Origin: Ideonella sp. WA131b
GTDB lineage: Bacteria; Pseudomonadota; Gammaproteobacteria; Burkholderiales; Burkholderiaceae_C
DNA: 64,000 nucleotides
Assembly (NCBI GenBank): GCA_023657425.1
Contig: JAGTJW010000001.1
Coordinates: 1,426,001 to 1,490,000, forward strand
Reading direction: 5' to 3'
The notes below the pieces were generated by a model. The model saw nothing but the letters and a program-made list of their open reading frames with translations, had not been told where the DNA came from and ran no database searches. Both the position numbers and the translations under genes were made by a program. Shown here piece by piece: positions 40,642-51,412 of the stretch (position 1 is the first letter of the stretch; every line of letters begins with the position of its first letter).

Positions 40642-41037
40642 CAGCAGCCCAAGCCGGGTTCGTGCAAACGGAGGGCATCCTCCGTTCGGGCTGAGCTTGT
40701 CGACGCCGCGCTGCAGCAGTGGGTGCTTGGACAGGTTTTGTGCGAACGGATGGCATCCACCGTTCGGGCCGAGCTTGTCGACGCCGCGCTGCAGCGGTGG
40801 GAGCTCGGACAGGTTTTGTGCAAACGGAGGGCATCCACCGTTCGGGCTGAGCTTGTCGACGCCGCGCTGCAGCGGTGGGAGCTCGGACAGGTTTTGTGCA
40901 AACGGAGGGCATCCACCGTTCGGGCTGAGCCTGTCGAAGCCCCCCTGAGGCAGCGGGCGCTCGGGCGGATTTCGTGCAAACGGAGGACATCCACCGTTCG
41001 GGCTGAGCTTGTCGAAGCCCTGCACGAGCCCGCGGTT
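40570..41037. repeat. Six tandem 78-bp repeats between malK and malE
   Basis: The motif CCGTTCG recurs exactly every 78 bases (40604, 40682, 40760, 40838, 40916, 40994) inside units carrying CGTTCGGGCTGAGCTTGTCG and an imperfect inverted copy (AACGGAGGGCATCCACCGTT). Because 78 is 26 codons, the malE frame stays open through all units and would encode repeats of the form GVDKLSPNGGCPPFAQ. The core belongs to a dispersed palindromic repeat common between genes of Burkholderiales. The two central units are nearly identical, the outer ones more diverged. The array fills the whole gap between malK and malE. Confidence 0.9.
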
Positions 41038-41038
41038 C

Positions 41039-42163
<1,125 letters not shown>

Positions 42164-42198
42164 GGCCTGGACTCCGGGTTTGCCACCGCTGATGAATC

Positions 42199-42213
42199 TG
42201 TAACGAATATACA
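42199..42213. promoter_or_regulatory. Operator-like inverted repeat TGTA-N7-TACA upstream of malK
   Basis: The sequence CTGTA-ACGAATA-TACAG is a perfect inverted repeat with a seven-base spacer, 36 bases upstream of the malK start. It shares the TGTA-N7-TACA pattern with the sites at 42311 and 48539, all in promoter regions of starch genes. The probable reader is a repressor or activator responding to maltodextrin, which is not encoded in the window. Confidence 0.55.
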
Positions 42214-42310
42214 GGCCCACAACCCGGCCTCACAACGGGCGACGGGGACCGATCCCCGGGCTTGAACGCTTATGAATCAAGCACTTGGGATGACACCCGG
42301 GAATCCACCA

Positions 42311-42325
42311 TGTAGCATTACTACA
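42311..42325. promoter_or_regulatory. Operator-like inverted repeat TGTA-N7-TACA between malK and malQ
   Basis: TGTAGCATTACTACA, extended by CA/TG to 19 bases (42309-42327), lies in the divergent malK-malQ gap and is identical in its 5-base arms (TGTAG/CTACA) to the site at 48539. The site overlaps the ATG of the short glgX-like remnant, so binding here would block transcription towards malQ. Confidence 0.6.
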
Positions 42326-42438
42326 TGATCGAAGCGCCTTCCATGACACTGGCGCCAGGACGCCGCGCGCCGCATGGCGCGCAGGCGGTGGCCGGGGGCG
42401 TGAACCTGACGCTGTGGTCGGAGCATGCCCCGCCTTGA
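42325..42438 (+). pseudogene. N-terminal remnant of a glycogen-debranching (GlgX/CBM48-type) gene
   Basis: A 37-residue frame reads MIEAPSMTLAPGRRAPHGAQ and then GGVNLTLWSEHAPP before a TGA. The pattern PGxxxPxGA..xxGVNFxLxSEHA is the start of GlgX and related CBM48-GH13 enzymes. The rest of the gene is missing, and malQ begins 11 bases later. This looks like a deletion that fused the promoter and first codons of a debranching enzyme to malQ. It might also be translated as a leader peptide coupled to malQ. The assignment rests on one motif. Confidence 0.5.
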
Positions 42439-42449
42439 GCATCCCCGAC

Positions 42450-43982
42450 ATGTCCTTCGACCTCAGCAGGCGCCGTTCCGGCGTCGTCGTGCACCTGACC
42501 TCGCTGCCCGGGCCGCACGGCCTGGGCGACCTCGGCGACGACGCGCGCCGCTTCGTCGACTGGCTGGCCGCCTGTGGCCAGAGTCTGTGGCAGGTGTTGC
42601 CGGTCAACCCGGTGGGGCCGGGACACTCGCCTTACCAGTGCCCCTCGGCCTTTGCCGGCAGCCCCTGGCTGGTGGCGCTGGCGCCGCTGGTGCGCGCCGG
42701 CTGGCTGCCGGCTCAGGCGCTGGCCCGCGCCCCGGCCTTCGACCCCGCGCGCGCCAACTACGAGAGCGCCATCCCATGGCGCTGGCAATGCCTGCGCGAG
42801 GCGGCGGCGGGCTTCTTCGCCCGCGCCACGGCCCCCGAGCGCGCGCGTTTCCAGGAATGGTGCGGAGCCGAGCACGACTGGCTCGACCCCTGGTGCCTGT
42901 ATGCCGCGCTAAAGGACGCCCACCATGGTCAGCCCTGGTGGGCCTGGGGCGCGGCGCTGGCGCGGCGCGACGCCCCGGCGCTGGCGGCGGCGCGCACCGC
43001 GCAGGCCGGGGCGATGCGCGTGCACGCCTTCGTGCAATGGCAGTTCGACGAGCAGCAGCAGGCGCTGCGCAGCTACGCCCACAGCCGCGGCGTCTGTCTG
43101 ATGGGCGACCTGCCCATTTTTGTGGCCCACGACAGTGCCGATGTCTGGGCCCGGCCTGACCTGGTCTTCATGGACGAGCGCCACGAACTGACCGTGGTGG
43201 CCGGCGTGCCGCCCGACGGCTTCGGCCCCGACGGCCAGCGCTGGGGCAACCCGCTGTACCGCTGGGACCGCATGGCCAGCGACGGCTACGCCTGGTGGGT
43301 GGCGCGGCTGAAGCGCGCACTGGCGCAGGCCGATCTCGTGCGCATCGACCACTTTCGCGGCTTCGCCGGCTATTGGGAGGTGCCGGCCTCCTGCCCCACG
43401 GCGCGCGAGGGCCGTTGGGTGCCCGGCCCGGGGCCGGCGCTGTTCGAGGCTTTTCGCGCCGCCCTCGGCCACGAGCTGCCGGTGGTGGCCGAGGATCTGG
43501 GCACGATCACGCCCGACGTGATCGCGCTGCGCGACGGTTTCGGCCTGCCGGGCATGCGCATCGTGCAGGAGGCCTTCAACGGCTGGGGCGACGGCTCCGC
43601 GGCCGCCAACGCGCAGCACCCCTTCCTGCCGCACCACCACGTGCCGCATGCGCTGGCCTACAGCAGCACGCACGACAGCGACACCGCGCGTGGCTGGTGG
43701 GACTCGGCCCGTGCCGAGGTGCGCGCCTTCGCCGCCGAGTACCTGGCCTGCAGCGACGCCGCGAGCATCCACTGGGCGCTGATCCGCGCCACCAGCCAGA
43801 GCGTGGCGAAGCTGGCGCTGTTCCCGTTGCAGGACGTGCTGGGCCTGGACAGCGGGCACCGCATGAACCGCCCCGGCACGGCCGACGGCAACTGGCGCTG
43901 GCGCTGCACCTGGCCGATGCTGGAGCCGCAGGTCGCCGCCTCGCTGGCGCGCATCACCACCGCCGCCGGCCGCGCCGGCTGA
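42450..43982 (+). CDS. malQ: 4-alpha-glucanotransferase (amylomaltase)
   Basis: A 510-residue GH77 enzyme that transfers alpha-1,4-glucan segments between maltodextrins, releasing glucose in the cytoplasm. Family marks: SRRRSGVVVHLTSLPGPHGLGDLG, SPYQCPSAFAGSPWL, GDLPIFVAHDSADVW, the nucleophile Asp in VRIDHFRGF, the acid/base Glu in VVAEDLGTITPDV and YSSTHDSDT. The length is typical of the short, single-barrel form. The ATG at 42450 is used; a frame from 42414 overlaps the glgX remnant. It is divergent from malK and shares the operator region. Confidence 0.96.
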   Translation: MSFDLSRRRSGVVVHLTSLPGPHGLGDLGDDARRFVDWLAACGQSLWQVLPVNPVGPGHSPYQCPSAFAGSPWLVALAPLVRAGWLPAQALARAPAFDPARANYESAIPWRWQCLREAAAGFFARATAPERARFQEWCGAEHDWLDPWCLYAALKDAHHGQPWWAWGAALARRDAPALAAARTAQAGAMRVHAFVQWQFDEQQQALRSYAHSRGVCLMGDLPIFVAHDSADVWARPDLVFMDERHELTVVAGVPPDGFGPDGQRWGNPLYRWDRMASDGYAWWVARLKRALAQADLVRIDHFRGFAGYWEVPASCPTAREGRWVPGPGPALFEAFRAALGHELPVVAEDLGTITPDVIALRDGFGLPGMRIVQEAFNGWGDGSAAANAQHPFLPHHHVPHALAYSSTHDSDTARGWWDSARAEVRAFAAEYLACSDAASIHWALIRATSQSVAKLALFPLQDVLGLDSGHRMNRPGTADGNWRWRCTWPMLEPQVAASLARITTAAGRAG

Positions 43983-44124
43983 CGGCGCCAGGCGCCGCCC
44001 CGGCCGGCCGTGGCCTGACCGGCGGCGGGGGCTAGACACCGACACCCAGAACTTTTTTGGGGTCGTCAAGTTACATTTCACGCCCACTTTCGGCCCCTGG
44101 CGGGGCTGCTCCGGCGGTACACCC

Positions 44125-45855
44125 ATGGACGCGATCAGCCCTTACGACCTCAGGCCCTGGGTCGGACAGTACGGCCCGCACATCCGGGCCGACATCGCGG
44201 CCCCGGTGCTGGCCAGCGTGCCCGCGCTGGCGGCCGCAGCGGCTGCGCGATTTGCGACGCAGACCGCCTTCACCACCGTCATGCCCAACGGCATGTACGG
44301 CTCGCTCAGCTACTGCCAGGTCAACGAGAAGAGCGACCACTTCGCACGCTACCTGCGCCAGGTGCTCAAGATCGAGGCCGGCGACCGCGTGGCCATCCAG
44401 ATGCCCAACTGCCTGGCTTACCCGGTGGTGCTGCTGGGCGTTCTCAAGGCCGGCTGCGTGGCCGTGAACACCAACCCGCTGTACACCGCCAGCGAGATGG
44501 CGCACCAGTTCAAGGACAGCGGCGCCAAGGTGGTGGTCGTCGTCGACCTGTTCGCCGACAAGCTTGAGCAGGCGCTGCCGCAGACCGACGTGAAGCACGT
44601 CGTCATCACCCGGGTGCCGGAGTTCTTCCCGCCGGTGATCGGCGGCATCGTGCACGCGGTGATGAACTACTGGAACCGCCAGATTCCGAAGCACGGCGTG
44701 TCCTTCACCGCGTTGCCCCGCGCGCTGGACCAGGGTGCGGCCGCCGGCGGCGACGTGCCCGGGTGGTGGTCCAGCCTCAACCACGACAGCCTGGCGCTGC
44801 TGCAGAACACCGGCGGCACCACGGGCGTGGCCAAGGGCGCGATGCTCACGCACGGCAACCTGCTGTGGAACCTCTCGCAGATGCGGGCGATGTGCGCGAG
44901 CCACATCGAGGACGGCAAGGAGGTGGTGCTGACCGCGCTGCCCCTGTATCACATCTTCGCCTTCACGGTGAACTTCCTCAGCATGTTCGAGGCCGGCGCG
45001 CGCAACATCCTGGTGCCCAGCCCGCGGCCGATCCAGAACCTGCAGCGCGCGATCGAGAACTACAAGATCACCTGGCTCACGGGCGTCAACACGCTGTACA
45101 ACGCGCTGCTCGGCGAGGAGTGGTTCACGGCCTTCCCGCCCAAGCACCTCAAGGCCGCCGGTGGCGGCGGCGCGGCCATGCACCACGCCGTGGTGGAGCG
45201 ATTCGAGCAGGTGACGGGCGCGCCGCTCGTCGAGGGCTACGGCCTGACCGAGAGCTCGCCCGTGGTGTGCTTCCAGCCGCTGAATGGCCGCCGCCAGAAG
45301 GACACCATCGGCATCCCCGCCCCGATGACCGACGTGCGCCTGGTCGATGACCGCGGCGAGCCGGTGCCGCTGGGCCAGCCGGGTGAGCTCATCGTGCGCG
45401 GCCCGCAGGTCATGCGCGGCTACTGGCAGCGGCCCGAGGCCACGGCCGAGGTCATCAAGGACGGCTGGCTCTACACAGGCGACGTCGCCGTGATGGACGC
45501 CGAGGGCACGTTCAAGATCGTCGACCGCAAGAAGGACATGCTCCTCGTCAGCGGCTTCAACGTGTACCCCAACGAGATCGAGGACGTGCTCACGCGCCAC
45601 GACGGTGTGCTGGAGGCGGCGGTCATCGGCGTGCCCGACAGCAAGACCGGCGAGGCCGTGCGTGCCTATGTCGTCAGGCGCGACGACGGCCTCACCGCCG
45701 AGGCCCTGATGGCGCACTGCCGCACGCTGCTGACCGGCTACAAGATGCCCGCGCGCATCGAGTTCCGCGACGAGCTTCCCAAGACGCCGGTGGGCAAGAT
45801 CCTGCGCCGCGACCTGCGTGCCGAGGTGCTGGCCGCGCAGAAGAACAAGACCTGA
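44125..45855 (+). CDS. fadD: Long-chain fatty acid--CoA ligase (FadD-like)
   Basis: A 576-residue adenylate-forming enzyme that activates fatty acids to acyl-CoA. Motifs: the P-loop LQNTGGTTGVAKGAM, A4/A5 region VEGYGLTESSPVVCF, the hinge/ATP-binding GWLYTGDVAVMDAEGTFKIVDRKKDM and the C-terminal Lys in ELPKTPVGKILRR. FKIVDRKKDMLLVSGFNVYPNEIE is the FadD-type fatty-acid signature. It lies inside the starch locus without an evident functional link, with a BASS transporter gene nine bases downstream. The 142-base gap upstream holds a GC-rich dyad but no clear promoter. Confidence 0.95.
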   Translation: MDAISPYDLRPWVGQYGPHIRADIAAPVLASVPALAAAAAARFATQTAFTTVMPNGMYGSLSYCQVNEKSDHFARYLRQVLKIEAGDRVAIQMPNCLAYPVVLLGVLKAGCVAVNTNPLYTASEMAHQFKDSGAKVVVVVDLFADKLEQALPQTDVKHVVITRVPEFFPPVIGGIVHAVMNYWNRQIPKHGVSFTALPRALDQGAAAGGDVPGWWSSLNHDSLALLQNTGGTTGVAKGAMLTHGNLLWNLSQMRAMCASHIEDGKEVVLTALPLYHIFAFTVNFLSMFEAGARNILVPSPRPIQNLQRAIENYKITWLTGVNTLYNALLGEEWFTAFPPKHLKAAGGGGAAMHHAVVERFEQVTGAPLVEGYGLTESSPVVCFQPLNGRRQKDTIGIPAPMTDVRLVDDRGEPVPLGQPGELIVRGPQVMRGYWQRPEATAEVIKDGWLYTGDVAVMDAEGTFKIVDRKKDMLLVSGFNVYPNEIEDVLTRHDGVLEAAVIGVPDSKTGEAVRAYVVRRDDGLTAEALMAHCRTLLTGYKMPARIEFRDELPKTPVGKILRRDLRAEVLAAQKNKT

Positions 45856-45864
45856 GGACCCGCC

Positions 45865-46770
45865 ATGCTCTCCGAAACCGAAACCCGGCTGCTGGGCGTG
45901 ATGATGATGGTCATCATGCTCGGCATGGGCGCGAGCCTCACCTTCAAGGACTTCGCCATCGCGCTGCGCAAGCCCGCGGGGGTGGGCATCGGCCTGGTCA
46001 CCACCTACGTGCTGACGCCGCTGCTGGGCTACACGCTGGCGATGCTGCTGAAGCTGCCACCGGCCTACGCCGTGGGCCTGATCCTGATGGCCTGCCTGCC
46101 CGGTGGCACCACCAGCAACATCTTCAACTACTTCAGCAAGGGCGTGCTCAGCCTGTCGATCCTCATGACGGTGGTCTCGACGCTGTTCGCGGTGGTGCTG
46201 GTGCCGCTGACGCTGGGCATCCTGTCTTCGGGCATCGAGGGCGAGTGGCAGATCCCGCCCGGCAACGTGGCGCAGGTGCTGTTCGTGCTGCTGGTGCCCA
46301 CGCTGATCGGCATGCTGCTGCGCAAGTGGAATGCCAACGTCGGCGCGGTGATCGAGATGATCGGCGGCGCGCTGGGCATTTTCGTGATCCTGTTCCTGAT
46401 GGTCAGTTGGGTGCCGCGCAACTACATGCTGCTGGCGACGACGCCCTGGCAGGTGTACTTCGGCGCCATCGGCTTGGGGGTGTTCGGGTTCGGTGTCGGC
46501 TACATCTTCGCGCGGCTCGTGCGCCAGGACGGCCGCCGCGCGCGCACCATCGCACTGGAGACGGGCATCCAGAACGGCCCGCTGGGTGTGCTCATCGTGC
46601 TGCTGACCTTCAGCGGCACGCAGCAGCAGGAGGTGCTGCTGATCCCGGTGCTGTACTCGCTGTTCATCGTCCTCACCTCGAGCGCGGTGACGGTGTGGTT
46701 CCGCCGCATCACCACCCGCGAGGACCTGGCGCGCGACGCCGCCAAGATCGGCGCCCTGGCGCGCGCCTGA
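45865..46770 (+). CDS. Bile acid:sodium symporter (BASS) family transporter
   Basis: A 301-residue inner-membrane protein with eight to ten hydrophobic segments. BASS signatures are ILMACLPGGTTSNIFNYFSKGVLSLSI (crossover helix with sodium-site residues) and ALETGIQNGPLGVLIV (second crossover, ExGxQN). Bacterial members move sodium with organic anions such as pantoate, pyruvate or steroid acids; the substrate here is unknown. It is probably co-transcribed with fadD, nine bases before it, which hints at an organic-acid substrate activated by the ligase (inference). Confidence 0.9.
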   Translation: MLSETETRLLGVMMMVIMLGMGASLTFKDFAIALRKPAGVGIGLVTTYVLTPLLGYTLAMLLKLPPAYAVGLILMACLPGGTTSNIFNYFSKGVLSLSILMTVVSTLFAVVLVPLTLGILSSGIEGEWQIPPGNVAQVLFVLLVPTLIGMLLRKWNANVGAVIEMIGGALGIFVILFLMVSWVPRNYMLLATTPWQVYFGAIGLGVFGFGVGYIFARLVRQDGRRARTIALETGIQNGPLGVLIVLLTFSGTQQQEVLLIPVLYSLFIVLTSSAVTVWFRRITTREDLARDAAKIGALARA

Positions 46771-46772
46771 GT

Positions 46773-48527
46773 TCAGCGCCGCCGGGCCGCGCGGCGCCGC
46801 GGCTCGGGCGCCGTGCGCACCTGCAGCACGCGCACCGACAACGGGGCCAGCAGCAGCGTGGCATGGCCTTGTGCGTCGGCGCGGGTGGCGGTAGCGCCGC
46901 CGGCCGGCAGCAGCGACACCAGCCGCGCGCGCGGCGGCAGGCCGCTGATCTGGGCCGGTGCCGGTGCGTCGTCGAAGTTGACGATGGTGACGGTGTGCTC
47001 CTTTGCGCTCGGCTCGTCCAGACGACGCTGCCAGACCGCCACCCGCCCCTGCGCCGAACCGCACTCGAACGAGCCGCGGGCGATCGACGGATGGGCGTTG
47101 CGCAGGCCGATCACGGTGCGGTAGAAGTTGCGCAGCGAGCCGGCCTCGCGCCGCTGTGAGTCGATGTTGTGGGTGGCCGCGTTCGGCGCCACGGGCCGGA
47201 ACGGCGTGCCGGTGGTGAAGCCGCCGGTGCGCGGGTCGGCCGTCCAGCTCATGGGCGCGCGCAGCGGCGGGTCGCCTTCGAGCCCGTGCTCGGGGCCGTG
47301 CACGCCGGCCTGGCCGATGGGCTCGCCGTAGTAGACGAAGGGCGTGCCCGGCTGCAGCAGGTAGGTGGCGGCGGCCACGCGCATGCGGCGCTCGTCGCCC
47401 TGCAGCTGGTCCCACAGGCGGCGTCCGGCAAACGAATCGTGGTTCGACAGGAAGGTCGCCATCGTCGCGCTCGCCGTCAGCCAGTGCGTGGCCACCCGCT
47501 GCACCGATTCCGCCTTGCCGCGGGCTGCCTCCACGATATGGTGAACATAGCCGAAGGCGAAGGCGCCGCCACAGACGGCAGGGTCGCCCCACTCGTCGGG
47601 CTTGGCGGTGGCCTCGCAGACCACGTAACGTGACGGGTAGCTCTTGATCAGGTCTTGCAGCTGCTTCGTGAAGGCGCGGCTCTCGGGCTGGTCGTTCCAG
47701 TCCTTCGCGCTGGTCTCGAAGAGGTGCGGTGTGGCGTCGAGCCGGAATCCATCGAGCCCGCGGTTGAGCCAGAAGCGCAGGCTGTCCAGGTGGTAGGCCT
47801 GCACGGCGGGGTTGCGGAAGTCGAAGTCGGGCATGTGCGGCCCGAAGGTGCCGAAGTAGAAGCCGCGTGCGTCGGCGCCGGCGCGCGGCACGGTCTTGGC
47901 GGTGCCGGGCCAGGTCCAGGGCTGCGAGGCGGCGTGGTACCAGGGGTAGGCGCCCCAGATGTCCCAGCCTTCCGCGCCGCCAGCAGGCGCGGTGTCGCTC
48001 CAGACAAACCAGCGGTGGAAGGGGTTGTCGGGTCCCTTCAGCGCCTCGGTGAAGAACGGGTGCTGGGCCGAGGCGTGGTTGATCACGTAGTCCATGATCA
48101 CGCCGATGCCGCGCGCATGGGCCTGGCGCAGCAACTCGTCGAAGTCGGCGAGCGTGCCGTACTCGGGCGCGATGGCGCGGAAGTCGGTGATGGCGTAGCC
48201 GTGGTCGCCGTCGGCGTTGCCCGTGACCGGCATCAGCCAGATGCCGCGGATGCCGAGGTCCTGCAGCTCGTCGAGCGTGGCGGTCAGGCCGCGCAGGTCG
48301 CCGACACCGTCGCCGTCGCTGTCTTTCCAGGCGCGGACGAAGATCTCGATGAACGCGCCGCGCTCCCAGTGCGGCGGCAGGCCGTTCGAGCGCGGTCGCG
48401 CGGGCACGGGCGAGGTGTCCAGGGCCGCCGCCGCGGCAGGGCTTGCAGACGGCGCCGACGTGGCGGGCAGGCCGAGGCCCAGGCACAGGCCCAGGGCCGT
48501 GAGGGTGCGGAGCAGTTCGAGGCGCAT
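46773..48527 (-). CDS. Exported GH13 alpha-amylase
   Basis: A 584-residue exported enzyme. A signal peptide (ALGLCLGLGLPATSA, possibly lipoprotein-like but without a clear lipobox) precedes the GH13 barrel. Conserved regions: I DYVINH (146-151), II GFRLDATPH with nucleophile Asp264, III CEATAKPDEW with Glu305, IV FLSNHDSF (NHD 362-364). GDGVGDLRGLTATLDELQDLGIRGIWLMP is the usual N-terminal barrel start. The C-terminal beta-domain ends with a basic tail. It starts across a TGTA-N7-TACA site from the pullulanase gene, with which it is divergent, and should break starch into importable dextrins. Confidence 0.93.
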   Translation of the reverse strand: MRLELLRTLTALGLCLGLGLPATSAPSASPAAAAALDTSPVPARPRSNGLPPHWERGAFIEIFVRAWKDSDGDGVGDLRGLTATLDELQDLGIRGIWLMPVTGNADGDHGYAITDFRAIAPEYGTLADFDELLRQAHARGIGVIMDYVINHASAQHPFFTEALKGPDNPFHRWFVWSDTAPAGGAEGWDIWGAYPWYHAASQPWTWPGTAKTVPRAGADARGFYFGTFGPHMPDFDFRNPAVQAYHLDSLRFWLNRGLDGFRLDATPHLFETSAKDWNDQPESRAFTKQLQDLIKSYPSRYVVCEATAKPDEWGDPAVCGGAFAFGYVHHIVEAARGKAESVQRVATHWLTASATMATFLSNHDSFAGRRLWDQLQGDERRMRVAAATYLLQPGTPFVYYGEPIGQAGVHGPEHGLEGDPPLRAPMSWTADPRTGGFTTGTPFRPVAPNAATHNIDSQRREAGSLRNFYRTVIGLRNAHPSIARGSFECGSAQGRVAVWQRRLDEPSAKEHTVTIVNFDDAPAPAQISGLPPRARLVSLLPAGGATATRADAQGHATLLLAPLSVRVLQVRTAPEPRRRAARRR

Positions 48528-48538
48528 GGTGCGCCGAA

Positions 48539-48553
48539 TGTAGGGGAACTACA
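48539..48553. promoter_or_regulatory. Operator-like inverted repeat TGTA-N7-TACA between amylase and pullulanase genes
   Basis: TGTAG-GGGAA-CTACA lies 11 bases before the amylase start, in the divergent amylase-pullulanase promoter region. Arms and spacing match the site at 42311 exactly. A half site TGTAG recurs at 48606-48610, 41 bases before the pullulanase start. The shared element is the best evidence that both gene pairs form one regulon. Confidence 0.6.
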
Positions 48554-48650
48554 GACTTATGGGCGAGCGTGGAAGCCACTGTCACTCTTGATGCCGCGCG
48601 ATGAATGTAGTTTTCCTTCGTTAGGATCGCTCGCCGCTTCCGGAGATGTC

Positions 48651-51386
48651 ATGGTCGTCGTCCGCCCTCTTGTCACCCTGTTGCTGTGCAGCGCTGCGCT
48701 GGCGGCCACGGCCCGGCCGGCAGCGCCAGCGCCTGCGCTGGCCGCTTGTTCCGCCGGCCACGAGACGGTGCTGCACGCCGCGCCGGCCGACGCCGCGCCG
48801 GCCCATGCGCGCGCCGTGTGGCTGGACGGCCGCACGCTGCGCTGGCCCGGCGTGCCCGCCGACGCGCGCCTGCGCCTGTGGCACTCGGCGCGCGGCCAGA
48901 TCGAGGCGCGGCCCGGCGAGCCGGTGCGCGGCGCCGATGGCGCACTGACTCTGCAGCCCGCGCCCGGGCCCCTGCCGGCCGGCGTGGCCGAGCGCTTCCG
49001 CTGGGTGGGCGAGGGCGGCACCTGGCGCCTGGCCCAGCCGCGTGCGCTGGACGCGCTGATGGGCTCGCAGTGGGTGCTGGTGCACGAAGACGCTGCCGGC
49101 CACGTGCTGCAGGCCACGCACACGCAGGCCGCGGCCCTGATGGACGATCGCTTCGCCGCCGCTGCCGACCCTGCCGTGGTGCCGGCGCTCGGGGCCCTGC
49201 ACGGCCCGTCGGCCACGCGCTTCCACGTCTGGGCGCCCACGGCGCAGCGCGTGGCGCTGTGCCTGCACGCGCCGGGTGCCGAGGCCGCGTCGCGCCTGGT
49301 GCCGCTGGCGCGTGGCCCGGCCGGCACCTGGCAGGCGCGCGTGCCGGGTGACTGGTTCGGCCACACCTACACCTACCTCGCCGACGTCGCCGTGCGCGGT
49401 CGCGGCCTGGTGCGCAACAAGGTCACCGACCCGTACTCGCTGAGCCTGAACGCCGACAGCCGCCGCAGCTGGATCGGCAGCCTCGACGACCCGCGCACCA
49501 TGCCGCCGGGCTGGGCCACCACGCCGCGCGCCCGTGCGCTGGCCGCGTCCACCGACATGGTGGTGTACGAGCTGCACGTGCGCGACTTCTCCATCGGCGA
49601 CGCCACCGTGCCCGCCGCGCACCGCGGCACCTACCTCGGCTTCACGCATGCCGGCAGTGACGGCATGGCGCACCTCAAGCGGCTGGCCGACGCCGGTGTG
49701 ACCGACATCCACCTGCTGCCGGCCTTCGACCTGGCCACCGTGCCCGAGCGCGGCTGCACCTCGCCCGACCGCGCCGCGCTGGCCGCGCTGCCGGCCGACA
49801 GTGCCGAGCAGCAGCGCATCGTGATGGCGCAGACCGCCACCGACTGCTTCAACTGGGGCTACGACCCGCTGCACTTCAACGCCCCCGAGGGCAGCTACGC
49901 CACCGACGCCGACGACGGCGCGGTGCGGCTGCGCGAGTTCCGCGCCATGGTGCTGGCGCTCAACGCCGCCGGGCTGCGCGTGGGCATGGACAAGGTCTAC
50001 AACCACACCAGCGCCAGCGGCCAGAACCCGAAGAGCGTGCTCGACCGGCTGGTGCCCGGCTACTACCACCGGCTCGACGCCGAGGGCCGCGTCACCAACA
50101 GCACCTGCTGCGACAACACCGCCACCGAGCACCGCATGATGGAGCGGCTGATGATCGACAGCGCCGTGATCTGGGTGCGCGACCACCGCGTCGACAGTTT
50201 CCGCTTCGACCTCATGGGCCACCAGCCGCGCGCGGCGATGGAGCGGCTGCAGAAGGCGGTGGACGCCGCCGCGGGGCAGCGCATCGAGTCGATCGGCGAG
50301 GGCTGGAACTTTGGCGAGGTGAGCAACGGCGTGCGCTTCGTGCAGGCCAGCCAGCTGAGCTTGAACGGCAGCGGCATCGGCACCTTCAGCGACCGCGGGC
50401 GCGATGCCGCGCGCGGCGGCGGCTGCTGCGACGACGCGGCCACCACCGTGGCGCGGCCGGGCTGGCTCAATGCCGCGGGCCGCGTGCCGGATGCGGAACT
50501 GCGCCGCCTGGCCGACCTCGTGCGCGTGGGCCTGGCGGGCTCGCTGCGCGGCTACACGATGACCACCGCCGACGGCCGTACCCAGCGGCTGGAACAGATC
50601 GACTACGCCGGCCAGCCCGCCGGGTACGTCAGCCAGCCCGGCGAGGTGGTGAACTACGTCGAGAACCACGACAACCAGACGCTCTTCGACATCCAGGTGC
50701 TCAAGCTGCCGCGCGACACCACGCCCGAGGACCGCGCCCGCGTGCAGGTGCTGGGCGTGGCGCTCACCGCCTTCAGCCAGGGCGTGGCCTACCTGCACGC
50801 CGGCGTGGAGCTGATGCGCAGCAAGAGCGGCGACCGCAACAGTTACGACAGCGGAGACTGGTTCAACCGCATCGACTGGACGCTGCGCGACAACGGCTGG
50901 GGCGCCGGCCTGCCGCCCGAGCGCGAGAACGCGGGCTTCTGGCCCCACCTCAAGCCGCTGCTGGCCGATCCGATGATCAAGCCGACGCCCGAGCACATCC
51001 GCTTCGTGCGCGACGCCTCGCTGGACCTGCTGCGCATCCGTGCCGGCACCCCGCTGCTGCGGCTGCGCACGGCCGACCAGGTGAACCAGCGCCTGCGCTT
51101 CTTCAACACCGGCCCGGCCGCACGCGCCGACGTGATGCTGGCCCACCTCGACGGCCGCGGCCTGCCCGGCGCGGGCCATGCCGATCTCGTCTACGCCATC
51201 AACGCCGGCACCACCGCCGCGGTGCTGTCCATGCCCGGACTGGAAGGCCGCACGCTGGAGCTGCACCCGGTGCACACGGCCGCCACCGCCGCCGACCCCC
51301 GTCCCGCGCGCCAGGCGCGCTGGGACGCCGCTACGGCAACCATCACCTTGCCGCCGCGCATGGCGCTGGTGTACGTGGGGCGCTGA
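48651..51386 (+). CDS. Secreted pullulanase-type alpha-1,6-glucosidase
   Basis: A 911-residue exported debranching enzyme. After the signal peptide ([20 protein letters not shown]) come pullulanase N-terminal beta-domains (about 40-190), a CBM48 domain ([18 protein letters not shown]) and the GH13 barrel. The pullulanase mark [19 protein letters not shown] is present, with region [47 protein letters not shown]. It hydrolyses alpha-1,6 branches of starch and glycogen. GGAG lies five bases before the ATG at 48651; a frame extending to 47655 overlaps the opposite amylase and was rejected. Divergent from the amylase gene. Confidence 0.95.
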   Translation: MVVVRPLVTLLLCSAALAATARPAAPAPALAACSAGHETVLHAAPADAAPAHARAVWLDGRTLRWPGVPADARLRLWHSARGQIEARPGEPVRGADGALTLQPAPGPLPAGVAERFRWVGEGGTWRLAQPRALDALMGSQWVLVHEDAAGHVLQATHTQAAALMDDRFAAAADPAVVPALGALHGPSATRFHVWAPTAQRVALCLHAPGAEAASRLVPLARGPAGTWQARVPGDWFGHTYTYLADVAVRGRGLVRNKVTDPYSLSLNADSRRSWIGSLDDPRTMPPGWATTPRARALAASTDMVVYELHVRDFSIGDATVPAAHRGTYLGFTHAGSDGMAHLKRLADAGVTDIHLLPAFDLATVPERGCTSPDRAALAALPADSAEQQRIVMAQTATDCFNWGYDPLHFNAPEGSYATDADDGAVRLREFRAMVLALNAAGLRVGMDKVYNHTSASGQNPKSVLDRLVPGYYHRLDAEGRVTNSTCCDNTATEHRMMERLMIDSAVIWVRDHRVDSFRFDLMGHQPRAAMERLQKAVDAAAGQRIESIGEGWNFGEVSNGVRFVQASQLSLNGSGIGTFSDRGRDAARGGGCCDDAATTVARPGWLNAAGRVPDAELRRLADLVRVGLAGSLRGYTMTTADGRTQRLEQIDYAGQPAGYVSQPGEVVNYVENHDNQTLFDIQVLKLPRDTTPEDRARVQVLGVALTAFSQGVAYLHAGVELMRSKSGDRNSYDSGDWFNRIDWTLRDNGWGAGLPPERENAGFWPHLKPLLADPMIKPTPEHIRFVRDASLDLLRIRAGTPLLRLRTADQVNQRLRFFNTGPAARADVMLAHLDGRGLPGAGHADLVYAINAGTTAAVLSMPGLEGRTLELHPVHTAATAADPRPARQARWDAATATITLPPRMALVYVGR

Positions 51387-51412
51387 ACGCGCCTCGGGCC
51401 GCCGCCGGCTGG

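Noticed and set aside
40570..41037. CRISPR array in the 78-bp repeats
   Set aside because: Units are contiguous tandem copies with no unique spacers, and no cas gene is near.
44071..48585. ~1500-codon minus-strand open frame across fadD, the BASS gene and the amylase
   Set aside because: It is a mirror frame of fadD and of the amylase in another phase; the sequence is His/Arg/Ala-rich with no domains.
47655..48650. 5' extension of the pullulanase frame
   Set aside because: It runs antisense through the amylase; the start at 48651 is followed by a signal peptide and preceded by GGAG.
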